NCBI GenBank assembly: GCA_032718475.1
Contig: JAUCBJ010005111.1
Span: 21,789 to 85,788 of the forward strand
Length of the DNA: 64,000 nucleotides
From: Nemertoderma westbladi
Lineage: Eukaryota > Xenacoelomorpha > Nemertodermatida > Nemertodermatidae
Direction: 5' to 3'
Positions 10,971 to 22,590 of this stretch are shown in pieces; position 1 is the first letter of the stretch; every line of letters starts with the position of its first letter. The notes beneath the pieces are model-generated. The model saw only the letters and a list, made by a program, of their open reading frames with translations, searched no databases and was not told the DNA's origin. The position numbers were made by a program, and so were the translations under genes.

Positions 10971-11910
10971 CAATTATTTTAGAATAATTGAATTTCTGAA
11001 TTTTAGGGGTTACTTGGTTACTTTACTTTACTTGATTACCGTTATTTAAGCAGTAGTCCAACTGATATTAAGACCTAATGGTTGTAAGACAGGCCTACTA
11101 TTTTATAAATCGGTTTGAGTTGATTTATAATATATATACCCGTTTAATGGGTTTTTGTCAATATTTGAAATAAATGTTATTATTTCTGGGAAGAAGTCAC
11201 TGCACAGAAGCTGTATGCTCTCAGTGAAGTGCTACTTGTTGGACACTAAAACAAATAATTCTAATTTACCTAAGTTACTTAATACTACAAATTACTTACA
11301 ATTCGGGGTGAGATTACAATCTCTAAATAAACACAAAAATTACACGTACGAATTTTTAGGGTAATTTTACAAGAAGTCTACAAACCAGCCTAACAAAGGG
11401 TTAGAATATCTGGTTATTACAGACAGGATACTACGGTATTTGAAAATAACAAGCAGTAGTAAATATACTGCGTTGTCCAGATAGGAAAAAATACCACCGT
11501 CTGACGACTTATAGCCGTATCGCTATAAGTACTACGTTATGTATCACGGAGTGTTCCTACCTAGAAGTTAATTACCGCGGTCTACCAGAACCAACGTGCC
11601 TATTAACCACTTTACAACACAAATATACTGCCTACACACTAATTACTTTCGGAAAGCACTGTACACTAAACCCTAAATTAGGTACAAGTACTTATACAAC
11701 AAATAATCAGCAGTTAGAAATACTTGTACAGCTAAAAGAACCACGGTATCTGCTGGAGTGACTGGGGCACAAAATCACCAGTCTTTACCTACGCCAAGCA
11801 GCCCTGATGTAGTACCGGGGTTAATTTAACTATAACGTTATGTATAACAAGCACAATTACTGTAGGAATAAACTTGGGGATATGAATGTTGCGAATAAGC
11901 GCATAAACTC

Positions 11911-12490
11911 TGAATAATAAATATTACGCTACGCGTACAGACTACTCAAACAAAATACAGACCAAACGCTGGCAGACTACTATCAAGCCCAAACAAACTA
12001 CAGTATATGCAGACTCCGAAATGGTTAGTTAGTATGCGTTCTAACCGAGTAGTATGACTTATTCTTTCGAGGGGATTTACCTCACAGCACTGGAAGCCCC
12101 TACGTTCCTAACTAGTATTTTATCGGACATACACTCTACACACACCGCAATCTCTTCAGACCTAACAACAGCCAGACAACAATCCAGCCTACAAATTATC
12201 TGAATAAGAAATATTACACTACCCGTACAGACTACACAAATAAATACAGACCAAATGCTGGCAGACTACTATCAAGCCCAAACAAACTACAGTATATGCA
12301 GACTCCGAAATGGTTAGTTAGTAAGCGTTCTAACCGAGTAGTACGACTTATTCTTTCGAGGGGATTTACCTCACAGCACTGGAAGCCCCTACGTTCCTAA
12401 CTGGTATTTTATCGGACATACACTCTACACACACTACAGTCTCTTCAGACTTAACAACAGTCAGACAACAGTCCAGCCTACAAATTATCT
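11911..12490. repeat. 290-bp tandem duplication in the BEL-1 leader
   Basis: Copy one is 11911-12200 and copy two 12201-12490. Both begin tgaataa and end caaattatc, and they are nearly identical in the gcagactccgaaatggtt and ttcgaggggatttacc blocks. Confidence 0.92.
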
Positions 12491-12838
12491 GTACAATCTG
12501 GGCAGGCTTACACGTCTTCTGCTCAATATTAACCTACAAGTAAATAAAACTGACAGAAATAAGTAAAATCTCAATAAAAAACCAGGGCTGCAGTCCCTGA
12601 TTAATTATTAAGGCCTACCGGTATATAATCATCAAAATCGAATAATACTGCTGTACCTGTACTGCTGTAAGTACCGGTCCGGGTGGTTAGGTAGTCAGGC
12701 CTACTGGGTACCGGTTGACCGGTACTTCAGCTTTATTGCCTACTGCAATACAGAAGCAATAACTGTTATTGTTCTTACCAGAACAATATTAAACTGTATT
12801 TATTGCCTACACTGCAATCAGAATTGTATATCTGTTAT

Positions 12839-14069
12839 TGTTCGCGCTTTCAGACCTTTAGCAGTTTAACCTGCCAAATTTGGATGTCTTCTAGATTGTA
12901 AATCGACTTTAGCCTATGACGAGTATTTGATACACTACATTAGCCGAAGCCAGTCTATGCGCGACCATTCACCCGCTGGATATACCCGGGAGACTGGATT
13001 CGGAAGCCTAACCTTATTGCGGTGTAGGCCTACTGTATTATTCGACTGATCGTAATATATAATCTCTGACAAATATTATTCACTTTCGGGAAATATTAAC
13101 AGTTCCTTTAGGACGTGGCGCTCTAAATATGTAAACAGAGTTATGACTTAAACTAGACACAACGGGATGGCTATGGATTCACGTATATAGCGCATTCTTT
13201 AGGAGATGCTTTGTTATCAGGCACAATCATACACACTACTGCACAATACTGCACACCGATCTGCCGACCTTCACTAATTTTAGTCACATATAAAGAGAAC
13301 AACAACCGACTGATGTAGTGCCTATGAAATAGCATTAGATTCACTCCAAAACCACTTTAATGTAAGTCGCAATTGTTATATGTAACCGGTCTCTCTTACC
13401 TTCAGTATATCAAGAAGATTGAGGGTTTTATAATTATTTATCGATATTCCAAATATAATAATATTCCATCAACTGATATAATGAATAACCGACAGTAAAT
13501 AGCAGTAAAATTGCGGTGTTTGTATTTGACAATATGATTAGGTGAGTGAGATAACAGATATACGTTTCTATGATTAAGCCTACTAATGTTGGGCTAAAGC
13601 CTGAAAAACACAGAGATTCCAAAGCCGGTCTTCTAGGCTCGGAAAAAACCAACACAACTGATCCCTCTGGGCTGTTGTAGGTATCTTTCAACTCAAAGAG
13701 AAACAGCTCTCATTGGCCGAGTTCCAGATTCTGTAGGTTCCACGAATGTCTAAATGCCGAACTATTCGGGTTTTTGCAGCCCATATTCAACACAAGGCGA
13801 AATCGCTCTGATTGGTGGATCATTGTTCTGATTGGTTGATCGAACAGAACAAAGAGCCTATAGGCGTACAGCAAATCGGTTGGCAGATTGCGTCATTTGA
13901 GTTAGGTAGTTTAGAGTATTTGAGCGCATTGTGGGAAAACTGGCTTTTTATGTCCGCTAAAGCACACATGCAGACACAGCGGATAAATCGCTAGTTATGT
14001 CCTCTAAAAACACCTTACACAGTACATTGCGGAGAAAAGGGCCAGTTATATCCCGCAAAAGCTTTTACA
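12839..14069 (-). repeat. BEL-1 5' LTR (sense)
   Basis: A 1,231-bp copy of 2347-3576 with about 11 substitutions and one 1-bp indel, carrying the same TG...CA edges. As the upstream LTR it would drive transcription leftwards. The sequence just downstream in sense (12838 leftwards) does not start with TGG, so I could not assign a tRNA primer-binding site. Confidence 0.93.
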
Positions 14070-14615
14070 CCGATGAAATCAATAAAAACAGCACTGGACA
14101 TCGCAAACTTGTACTTTTTGGTGATGGGTACGAAATTTGGTGCTAGCACCAAAATTTGCCAAATTACGCCGAAAAATACAAGTAGCAATGATCTGGCAGA
14201 TTAGAAATGTATTCCATTAGAATCAGCGCCCTCGAAAACCTGAAAATGTGAATTTATAGCATCGTATAAGTGAATTAAAAATTTTGTGTTCTAACTGAAA
14301 AGTGCTGGTTACTTGTTTTTTTCATTTTTTTCCTACACAAAGAGGACTAAACAGCCATTTATAGTAATCATATCATTTTTAAATATTTTCCAGTGTATTT
14401 TGCACCCCAGAAAACCTGTATTGAAAAATAATTAGCCGAAAATGTAACTTTCAAATTTTGTGAAAATTGTGCACTACTTCTAATTTTGGTGCTGCAATAT
14501 AACCACCCCAGTACATTTTTTCGAAAATTTTTTTTTTCGGTCGGATCCAGACAAGTGATACCTACGTACAAACAAAAAATCAGACGTTTTCGTAACTATT
14601 TGTAGATTTTAGAGC

Positions 14616-14682
14616 GGGGGGGTCAATATGACCCCCCCCCCCCGGTATTTGTACAACATTTTATAGCCCGGTACTAATAGGG
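14616..14682 (-). repeat. Right terminal inverted repeat of the piggyBac-like element
   Basis: The same GGGTCAATATGACCC palindrome lies about 40 bp inside the outer edge TAATAGGG, next to TTAA at 14683-14686. The spacing between edge and palindrome is longer than at the left end, so the two ends are asymmetric, as is common in piggyBac elements. Confidence 0.82.
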
Positions 14683-14686
14683 TTAA

Positions 14687-14778
14687 TGTTGATGGAAACT
14701 TGACAACCATTGATAATAATCAACTAAGGAAGGTCGATGACTTCCAGTACCTTGGATCATGGATAGAGAGTAGCTCGA
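14687..14778 (+). pseudogene. Non-LTR reverse transcriptase, 3' part after the insertion
   Basis: This continues the LINE gene interrupted at 1630. If one TTAA target copy and the inserted DNA are ignored, the codon split at 1629-1630 is completed at 14687 and the frame runs on into residues such as VDDFQYLGSWIES, the segment that normally follows the RT thumb in this LINE type. Three TAG codons in a row follow at about 14779, and no clear homology continues past about 14830. The LINE copy was therefore already decayed, or decayed later, at its 3' end. Confidence 0.85.
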
Positions 14779-15828
14779 CGTAGTAGTAGTAGTACAGTAA
14801 GAGTGCAATTAGAAAAGTGATTGATCATGTTTTGAGTGTTTTTGAATAGAAATTATGATGTGATCTTGAGGAGGAGACAAGAGTTGAATATGAATGAGCA
14901 CAATTCTTGTTGCCGTTTAAATCTACAGTACTGAACAGTAATTAATACAGCACATATTTTCTGTAAGTCTTTCTTATGATATATTTTTAAGATTACAGTG
15001 TAAAGCCATTCTCTAGAATCCGTAATTGATGCGGGGGTGGTGCAGGAGATTTATTTACGCCGTTACGTCTACGTCGGCTCTCACTACCTTAGTAGGTACC
15101 GCTTTCAAATTCTATAGAATGGCTAACTTCTACTGTTGGCCTATTCATTAATTACTCGGGTTACATTATAATAGTGATATAGTTTTCAGTACAGTATACT
15201 GACTGCTCTATGTAGGCCTACTATAGAATGAAACGAGTACTGTTTAATTGAGTTATTGTTCAGAGAGGTTAAAGGTACAGTAATTATTAAATGCCTGGTG
15301 TAATAATATAAAGTTGGCTATATTACATTTTGTTAAGAAAGAAAAATATACTGTAAACCATATACAGTTTATGATGATCAAAATCAATTACTGTGTGTAA
15401 TATAATATTGTAATATTAACCTTTAGTTGTTGACCTTGAAGTAATAATGCACTGATCGCATGTATCCGTGATACAGTATTTACTATCTGAACCCTGTGGT
15501 TCTCATTAATTATACAGTATAATCTGCTGTGTGATACTACACTGTTTATACCACTCTATGATGATATATTGTTACACTGAGAAATATTATGATTTCCTAA
15601 GGCTAATGTGTAACCGAAGTTATCCCGAAATGCACAGTGAGTAAAGCAAAATTAGTTATTTTAAAACTGCTTTTCTATCCCGCTCGCTCTTTACCGAGAG
15701 ACTTATTTTTCTTTAAATTGTCTCACAATGCTCCCTACAGTAGCCCAGAGTAGGTCAAGTTTCATAATTTGAGATCCCGGGAAAGAAAAATAAATTTTAT
15801 ATTTGATGTTTTTGGAAAAAGTACAGTA
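14779..15828. other. Intergenic AT-rich DNA
   Basis: Between the LINE remnant and the minisatellite I see no ORF or recognisable element. A few residual LINE-like codons may persist to about 14830. Confidence 0.5.
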
Positions 15829-17842
15829 TGTGCCCACGAGACATTAGTTCCACGTGAAATTAGTGCCCACGTGATATTAGTGCCCGCTAGACATTAGTGC
15901 CCATGTAAAGTTAGTGCCCACGTGACATTAGTACCCGTTAGACATTAGTGCCCATGTAAAGTTAGTGCCCACGAGACATTAGTGCCCACGTGACATTAGT
16001 GCCCACGTGACATTTGGACCCACGTGACATTAGTGCCCTAGTGAAATTAGTGCCCACGTGACATTAGTGCCCGCGAGACATTAGTGCCCAAGTGATATTA
16101 TTGCCCGCGAGACATTAGTGCCCACGTGACAGTAGTGCCCACGTGACATTTGTACCCACGTGACATTAGTGCCCTAGTGAAATTAGTGCCCACGTGACAT
16201 TAGTGCCCGCGAGACATTAGTGCCCAAATGACATTAGTGCCAGCTAGACATTAGTGCCCGCTAGACAATAGTGCCCGCTGGACATTAGTACCCGCTAGAC
16301 ATTAGTGCCCACGTGGCATTAGTGCCCACGTGACATTAGTGCCCGCTAGACATTAGTGCCCGCGAGACATTAGTGCCTGCTAGACATTAGTGCCCGCTAG
16401 ACATTATTGCCCACCTGATGCTAGACATTAGTGCCCGCTAGACATTATTGCCCACGTGACATTAGTGCCCACATGTTATTAGTGCCCGCTAGACATTTGT
16501 GCCCGCGAGACATTAGTGCCCGCGAGACATTAGTGCCCACGTGACATTAGTGCCCACGTGAAATTAGTGCCCACGTGACATTAGTGCCCGCTAGACATTA
16601 ATGCCCGCGAGACATTAGTGCCCACGAGACATTAGTGCCACGTGAAATTAGTGCCCACGTGACATTGGTGCCCGCTAGACATTAGTGCCCACGTGAAGTT
16701 AGTGCCCAAGTGACATTAGTGCTCGCTAGACATTAGTGCACGCTAGATATTCTTGCCCACGAGACATTAGTGCCCACGTGAAATTAGTGCTCACGTGACA
16801 TTAGTGCCCGCTAGACATTAGTGCCCGCTATAGACATTAGTGCCCATGAGACATTAGTGCCCACGTGAAATTAGTGCCCACATGACATTAGTGCCCGCTA
16901 GACATTAGTGCCCGCTAAATATTAGTGCCCACGAGACATTAGTGCCCACGTGAAATTAGTGCTCACGTGGCATTAGTGCCCGCTAGACTTTAGTGCCCGC
17001 TAGACATTCGTGCCCACGTCAAATTAGTGCCCACGTGACATTAGTGCCCTCTAGACATTAGTGCCCGCGAGACATTAGTGCCAACGAGACATTAGTGCCC
17101 ACGTGAAATTAGTGCCCACGTGACATTAGTGCTCACTACACATTAGTGCCCACGTTAAATTAGTGCCCATGTGACATTGGTGCCCGCTAGCTAGACATTA
17201 GTGCCCGCTAGCTAGACATTAGTGCCCGCTAGCTAGACATTAGTGCCCGCTACACATTAGTGCCCACGTGAAATTAATGCCCACGTGACATTAGTGCCCG
17301 TTAGATAGACATTAGTGCCCGCTAGACATTAGTGCCCGCGAGACATTAGTGCCCGCGAGACATTAGTGCCCACGAGGCATTAGTGCCCACGTGAAATTAG
17401 TGCCCACGTGACATTAGTGCCCGCTAGGCATTAGTGCCCACGTGAAGTTAGTGCCCACGTGACATTAGTGCCTGCTAGGCATTAGCGCCCGCTAGATATT
17501 AGTGCCCACGAGACATTAGTGCCCACGTGAAATTAGTGCTCACGTGACGTTAGTGCCCGCTAGACATTAGTGCCCATGAGACATTAGTGCCCACGTGTCA
17601 TTAGTGCCCGCTAGACATTAGTGCCCGCTAGACATTAGTGCCCATGAGACATTAGTGCCCACGTGAAATTAGTGCCCACTCGACATTAGTGCCCGCTAGA
17701 CATTAGTGCCCATGTGAAATTAGTGCCCACTAGACATTAGTGCCCGCTAGACATTAGTGCCTGCTAGATATTAATGCCCACGAGACATTAGTGCCCACGT
17801 GAAATTAGTGCCCACGTGACATTAGTGCCCGCTAGACATTAG
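15829..17842. repeat. 17-bp minisatellite, left block
   Basis: More than a hundred head-to-tail copies of a 17-bp unit, roughly ACATTAGTGCCCACGTG. The variable 3' half gives main subtypes ending CACGTG, CCGCTAG, CACGAG and CGCGAG; some units start AAATTAG. Many units contain the E-box palindrome CACGTG. The unit carries TAG and 17 is not a multiple of three, so no frame can stay open. The array is interrupted at 17842 by BEL-2 and resumes at 28768. Confidence 0.97.
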
Positions 17843-18493
17843 TGTAAGCGGATTCAATTCCGTTCATCTCCACCATAAAGTGGGACCAGTGGCATTTTAC
17901 CAACTAGTTGGCGATGCGAGATTACCAATAAATAATCTCTTCTCATAACCAACTCGGGGGGGGGGGGGGGGCGACACACGCCCTAAGCCACAGAGAGAGG
18001 TGAGAGGTCAAACCACCTCAGAGGGAAAACCCAGCTAGCGAGGCTAGCATTAGGGAGTAACACCTACAGGGAGTGCCGAAGTGACAATTAGTATATAAGC
18101 CAATAGCGGGCAGGGAAGCACGTGGGGGAGGATAGAAGGGCATCCAATGGGTATCAAAGGCCACAGTAATGTAGAGGTGAAACTAATATGTATCAATCAT
18201 ATATTTACTCTGATTACTGATTTACTGGTCAGTTCATTATTATGCAATAGTTTTGACCGTCATTTTATAGTCTTTGTAACTTATACTACGATTACTGTAT
18301 TGTTGCTGTGATCATTTATATTACAATCTATGTTGTTCATTAATCCGACTGTGCTATTATCGTTGAGATTAATACTCCCTATCCGATATTTTTCCCGACG
18401 GCCTTCGGCCAAAGATACCAGCCCAGCAGACCAGCAACTAAGTGATGCGTACAGCCTTACCCGGTCGGGATCATAGAACTCAATCCCGTCACA
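17843..18493 (+). repeat. BEL-2 5' LTR
   Basis: Starts TGTAAGCGG and ends CCCGTCACA. It contains a 16-G run (17956-17971) and a TATA-like TATATAAG at 18092-18099 followed by CCAAT, likely its core promoter. It is paired with 28127-28767. Confidence 0.93.
18092..18099 (+). promoter_or_regulatory. TATA-like box in the BEL-2 5' LTR
   Basis: TATATAAG, conserved in the other LTR at 28382-28389. It is the best core-promoter candidate in this LTR; the start site is not determined. Confidence 0.5.
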
Positions 18494-18542
18494 GTCAAAA
18501 CTATCAACTCAACAACTGTGATTGCAACCAAGAGAGAACGAG

Positions 18543-19291
18543 ATGAGCGAACAGACGCCCCGAGAACCGGAGGGAGAAAGAACGCCACCGCAGACCCCGG
18601 ACGACACCAACCAAACGATCCGAGAGGCAGTGACGAGACGATACCGGCCCGCCACCCCGGATTCGCCAACGAGGGATGAACCGGATACCCAAGCGGAGGG
18701 TGGCCGACGACAACAGCGAGGGAAAGTCAACGACGATTCGATGCGGGATGACGACGGCGTCGGAGTACCGAAGTCGCTGGCCAGCCACAGGCCGAGGGCG
18801 ACGGATGGCCCACCGGAACGGCAACAGTGGGGCCGCCGGTACAACGCCGGACGAGGAGGGAAGGTAGAGTCAACGGGGAGGACGTCGGGACGAATGATCG
18901 CCTGCGACGGGCATACAACGCCATAAAGAAGCTACTAAAAGAGGCTAAGGAGGGGAGAAAGATAGAGCAGCCTATACTATACCAGAGGCTAGGTGAGTCT
19001 AACAAACATTTTCGTTATTTAGTCCGTTTTGGACAGGGAGAACTGGCAAGTGAGAGAGCGAGGGTCGCCACAGAACTGCTTGATTTGTGGCGGTCCAAGG
19101 TAATGGAACCAGACATAGTGTACATAGGGCCTTACTTAGTGGATGCCAGGGGAATTAAGTTAGTGGGATGGGCAGACGCACACGACGGCGAATCCGAGGT
19201 TAACCCCGAGGATTCGGTGTCGTCGGTTAGTAGGAACCCCAGTAAACGGGGGAAAATACGCCAGAGGGAGTTAATATTAATAGTACCGTAA
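18543..19291 (+). pseudogene. gag: BEL-2 gag, N-terminal part
   Basis: Open from an ATG at 18543 (begins MSEQTPREPEGERTPP), rich in Pro, Arg and Asp and probably disordered. A frame change within the overlap of 18827-18926 leads to a helical segment (LRRAYNAIKKLLKEAKEG ... ELASERARVATELLDLWR) that ends at 19291. Position directly after the 5' LTR identifies it as gag. The DUF1759 domain expected farther on is not found. Confidence 0.7.
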
Positions 19292-19362
19292 TAGATAACC
19301 GTAATCAAACCTTTCTTGCAGGAGATAATGTTTTACCCGGTAATAATAATTCTAATTTAAAT

Positions 19363-20366
19363 GTGCATAATAATTTCAATAATTTGAAAGATAATGTAGG
19401 TAATAATAATACAATAAATAGTCCCGAAGAAATTAATCAGAATAATATCATTATTAACGGTGCAATTAATACAAACATAGGGGGAACAAGTGAGCCTGCC
19501 AATGAGAGCCTGCGAGGCTACACAGTTACGCAGGGAGGAGCAGGGGTGAATGGACCCAGTAACGAGAGCCTGCAAGGCTACGCAGTTGCGCAGGGAGGAG
19601 CGGGGGTGAATGAACCCACCGAGGGTAGAGATAATGCGTCGACTAGAGGGGGGCGTAGGGGCGAAGTATGAGGTGATGGATGGGGGGGGGGGGGCTACGG
19701 GCACGGGCACCCCACCAAGAGCGATTAGTGGCGAGGGGGGGGCTACGGGCACTCCACCAAGAGCGATTAGTGGCGAGAGGGGGGGGGGGGGCAGAGAATG
19801 TCCCACACGCGTCGGCAGATAGTACGCACAGTGAGTTGAGTGAACCGCGGCACCCGGCGATGGAGAATAGTAGGGGGATTGCGAATATCCCGAAGACATT
19901 ACAACCGGGCGGAGAGAGAGACGTTGACGCCGTGAGCGGGCGAGCGAGAAAACGTTGAGCCCATTCGGAAGATGGAAAAAGAAGAGTGGAGTTTATCCGG
20001 GAGGTCGAAGCGAGGTCCTCCCGGGAGAAGAAATGTGCGGAGCCAGGGCTAGAGGAGATGTCGAACTTCCTTAACTACGACGTGGAATTGATTACAGACC
20101 CAGTCTACAGCGAGGACAGTTTGGGAAGGGCGCTGAAAGCTGAATACAACAGGCCTAAACCCGAACACAGGGCGGCGAATGCACTACCAAAATTAAGACA
20201 GTCACTACCGTACGCAGCGACACAAGGGACTACAAGTCCACAGACAGCTGGGAGTAGGACCACACCATGGCAAGGGCAGAAACAAAACAACAACATGAAC
20301 AAATACAATCCCAACACGCCCAGTAGGCCGACTCTAAACAACCAAAACACTAAGCGTGATACGTGA
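19363..20366 (+). pseudogene. gag: BEL-2 gag, C-terminal part with internal repeats
   Basis: Open pieces in shifting frames. 19363-19671 is Asn-rich and then holds a 60-bp tandem duplication (19492-19611, 20 residues, GGAGVN blocks). 19680-19797 has a roughly 57-bp G-rich duplication. 19986-20366 resembles the tail of a BEL Gag (LEEMSNFLNYDVELI). The conserved capsid-like DUF1759 core (F-x-G-D ... W) is absent between these pieces, which implies an internal deletion. Confidence 0.6.
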
Positions 20367-21600
20367 AGGGCTATACAAGGAGGGCTGCAATCCAAAATAC
20401 AAATGCCAATTACACAAAAACGCGTTCCACAAGACCATGAACTGCAAGCATTGGCAGGCATTGCTTAAACAAGATAGGGTAGCCTACGCGGGTGCAAATG
20501 GACTATGTCAACGGTGCGTGGTAGGAGGACACAGAATCGAAGAATGTAGAGAAACACCAACAAAACAGGTAGATGGAAGTAGGGGCCAGACAATGGCGAC
20601 AAGCACCACAGGAGCGAAGAGAAGGGGAACGGTACTACTTGGGGTGGTGCCAGTGAGGATAATAGGAGAGAGCGGGCGGTCGGTCATGACGTTAATGTTG
20701 GTCGACAGCAGGGCGGCCTTCATGCTAGTGAAAAATTGGGTGGCCAAGGAGATAGGGTTGCAGACGAGGCCAAGCAAGATGGCGGTAACTACTACCTCGA
20801 GTAAGGACGAGGTCTTGGAGATGAGAACGGGACGTTGTGAAATATCAGCGATAGCACCAGGGTGCGATTATGGGGCGACTATCGACCCCATCCACATAAT
20901 AGAATCGATTAATATAAACGCCAGGCAACCCACAAGGATCGAGGTCGAGCAATACCGGTTCCTGGACGAAATCAATTTCTCAGTACCTGAATTGGATGTC
21001 TCAAAGGTATCTCTCATAGTCGGCATGGACTGCCCGACGGCGCCCGAGAGACTACAGACCCTATTCGGAGGGGATAGAGAACGAGATCCGATGGCGATTC
21101 TTACGCCATTCAGATGGACACTTAGCGGCCCAATCAAGACCAAAATCCCATTCAGCATGTCAGAATCCTCAGGGTGCATGTTCACGGGCACAATTAGGGA
21201 GATGGAGGATGAAAGAACAGAGGAGCAACTTAAGCGGCTGCTGCGGCAGGACTTCGAGGGATTAAAGGAGACTGGGGTCGGGACCTCGGTGGAGGACAAA
21301 CAGGCGCTGGAGAGCGTGAAGAACTCGATGAAGTGTGAAGGGGGGCGGTATACGATAGGGATGGTGTGGAAACAACCAAAGTTACCGCTACCGGACAATA
21401 AAGGGATGGTCCTGACGAGGCTTCGAAAACTGAAGCAGACGCTCAGACGGAGCCCCGAGAAGGATGAGTACATCCATAGAACGATTAAGAAATACAAGTA
21501 TAAAGGGTGGGCCGTGGAGTTACCGGTCGACGAACCAAACATGGACAGGACCTACTATTTGCCATTGCATGTGGCTTTCAACCCTAAAAGGGTAAACTGC
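20356..21600 (+). pseudogene. BEL-2 zinc knuckle-protease and start of RT
   Basis: Reads into a cysteine/histidine block (CQLHKNAFHKTMNCKHW, then CQRCVVGGHRIEEC) and the BEL aspartic protease. The active-site motif is LVDSRAAFML: the aspartate is kept but the usual DSG glycine is Arg. The linker to RT follows (LIVGMDCPTAP, TPFRWTLSGPI), then the first RT block with RTYYLPLHVAFNP. A frameshift near 21597 throws the frame into a stop at 21628. Confidence 0.88.
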
Positions 21601-21602
21601 GG

Positions 21603-21985
21603 ATGGTGGTCGATGCATCGACCAAAATGAACGGCAAGAGTTTGAATGATTATCTGCTGGAAGGCCCCAACATCTACAACTCGGCGATAGAGGTCCTGTT
21701 GAGATTCAGAAATGGAAGGCACGCCTTCACGTGCGACATTGAAGGCATGTTCAACCAAGTCCGTGTGACGGAGGAAGACAGCGATAGTCAGCGCTTCCTA
21801 TGGTACAATGGAAAAGGTGCTAGGGATCATGTGGAACCGAGAGACAGACGAGCTGGAGTATCAACTAAGTCAGGAGGGCGCCGAAATTCATACCAAACGA
21901 GGCTATGTATCGTACATAGCAAGGATATATGATCCCCTAGGCCTAGCATCCCCATTGTTAGTTACGGGGAAGCAAATACTGTAGT
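21603..21985 (+). pseudogene. BEL-2 RT fragment lacking the YVDD active site
   Basis: Continues RT in another frame: RMVVDAST, GPNIYNSAIEVLLRF and motif A TCDIEGMFNQV. After QRFLWYN (about 21808) the sequence jumps to KVLGIMWN, which normally lies about 100 residues later. Motif B and the YVDD box are therefore deleted and the polymerase is dead. Further frameshifts lead through YIARIYDPLGLASP to stops near 21985. Confidence 0.88.
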
Positions 21986-21987
21986 AA

Positions 21988-22590
21988 GTGTATAAGTTGA
22001 AGGATGATTGGGATTCGGAGGTCCTGGAGGAAATAAGTAGACAGTGGAACAAGTGGACGGGGAGCCTTGAGCTGATGGGGATGTACAGCATGCCACGCGT
22101 GTACTTCCCGGATGGAGACATGACCGATCTGGACCTTCATATGTTTTCCGATGCATCCTTGGAAGCATATGGAGCGGTACTTTATTTGGTACAGCGGAAG
22201 GGGGCTCATAAGCCCAGGCTTGCGTTTAGTAAAGCGAAGTCAACACCACCAGATTCAGCATCAGTGCCGAAACTCGAACTAACGGCTGCGAGGTTAGTAG
22301 TAAGGGCGACAGCATACATGATGGACACCATACCCAACATAGTGGAGACATACTACTGGACGGACTCCATGGTAGTGTTAGGATGGCTACACAATAAGAA
22401 GACTCGATACCCTATATTTGTCGCGAACAGGGTAGACGAGATAAGAGCAACGACCGAGCTGGAAAAGTGGCACTACTGCCCAACTGACGACAACCCAGCA
22501 GATCTGTTATCGAGGGGCGTTGTACGCCATGCTTTCTCGAGAATGCAGGAGTTGTGGCAGCATGGGCCACATTTTCGGCCTGGCCACTAA
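21988..22590 (+). pseudogene. BEL-2 RNase H domain
   Basis: Open for about 200 codons. The RNase H acidic residues are visible in MFSDASLEAYG, PKLELTAARL and YYWTDSMVVLGW. The conserved exit segment WHYCPTDDNPADLLSRG follows. This domain removes RNA from the RNA-DNA hybrid. The ATG at 21988 is not a true start; the piece was part of the polyprotein. Confidence 0.9.

Larger units (their letters stand above)
10578..12838 (-). other. BEL-1 5' leader
   Basis: About 2.26 kb between the 5' LTR and the gag start, AT-rich and non-coding. It holds two tandem duplications described separately. A leader this long is unusual for an LTR element and could contain packaging signals or an intron; neither can be shown. 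Confidence 0.6.
2347..14069 (-). mobile_element. BEL-1: BEL/Pao LTR retrotransposon, minus strand, gag-protease deletion derivative
   Basis: Two near-identical LTRs bound it, and the 5-bp target CCGAT is present at 2342-2346 and 14070-14074. Reading the minus strand: 5' LTR, a long AT-rich leader, gag, protease with two downstream deletions, a 1.6-kb spacer, a decayed ORF3, a polypurine tract and the 3' LTR. The LTRs differ at about a dozen positions in 1,230 bp, so insertion is fairly recent. RT, most of RNase H and integrase are absent, so it could move only with help from an intact relative. It is inserted inside the piggyBac-like element. Confidence 0.93.
1631..14682. mobile_element. piggyBac-like non-autonomous DNA element, split by BEL-1
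   Basis: TTAA flanks both ends (1627-1630 and 14683-14686), the piggyBac target duplication. The left end starts CCCTATTAAACC and the right end finishes GGTACTAATAGGG, so the termini are inverted. Each end also has a subterminal palindrome, a G run followed by TCAATATGA and a C run (1644-1666 and 14616-14643). Without BEL-1 the element is about 1.3 kb (1631-2346 plus 14070-14682, minus the duplicated 5-bp target). It has no transposase ORF and would depend on one in trans. Its body has several 'ttttggtgctagcaccaaa' palindromes (about 1985, 2150, 14140). Confidence 0.88.

Noticed and set aside
14368-14571. Gene in the right arm of the piggyBac-like element
   Set aside because: AT-rich non-coding arm; short frame without domain or start context.
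15829-17842. CRISPR-like array
   Set aside because: Units are directly contiguous 17-mers with no unique spacers, in animal DNA with no cas genes. It is a minisatellite.
18457-19005. Minus-strand frames opposite BEL-2 gag
   Set aside because: Shadows of GC-rich gag coding sequence; no independent support.
19497-19600. BEL-3 palindrome family present in BEL-2 (gagcctgcgaggctac)
   Set aside because: The core is similar but the arms are in the opposite arrangement, and it belongs to a 60-bp tandem repeat. Chance similarity is more likely.
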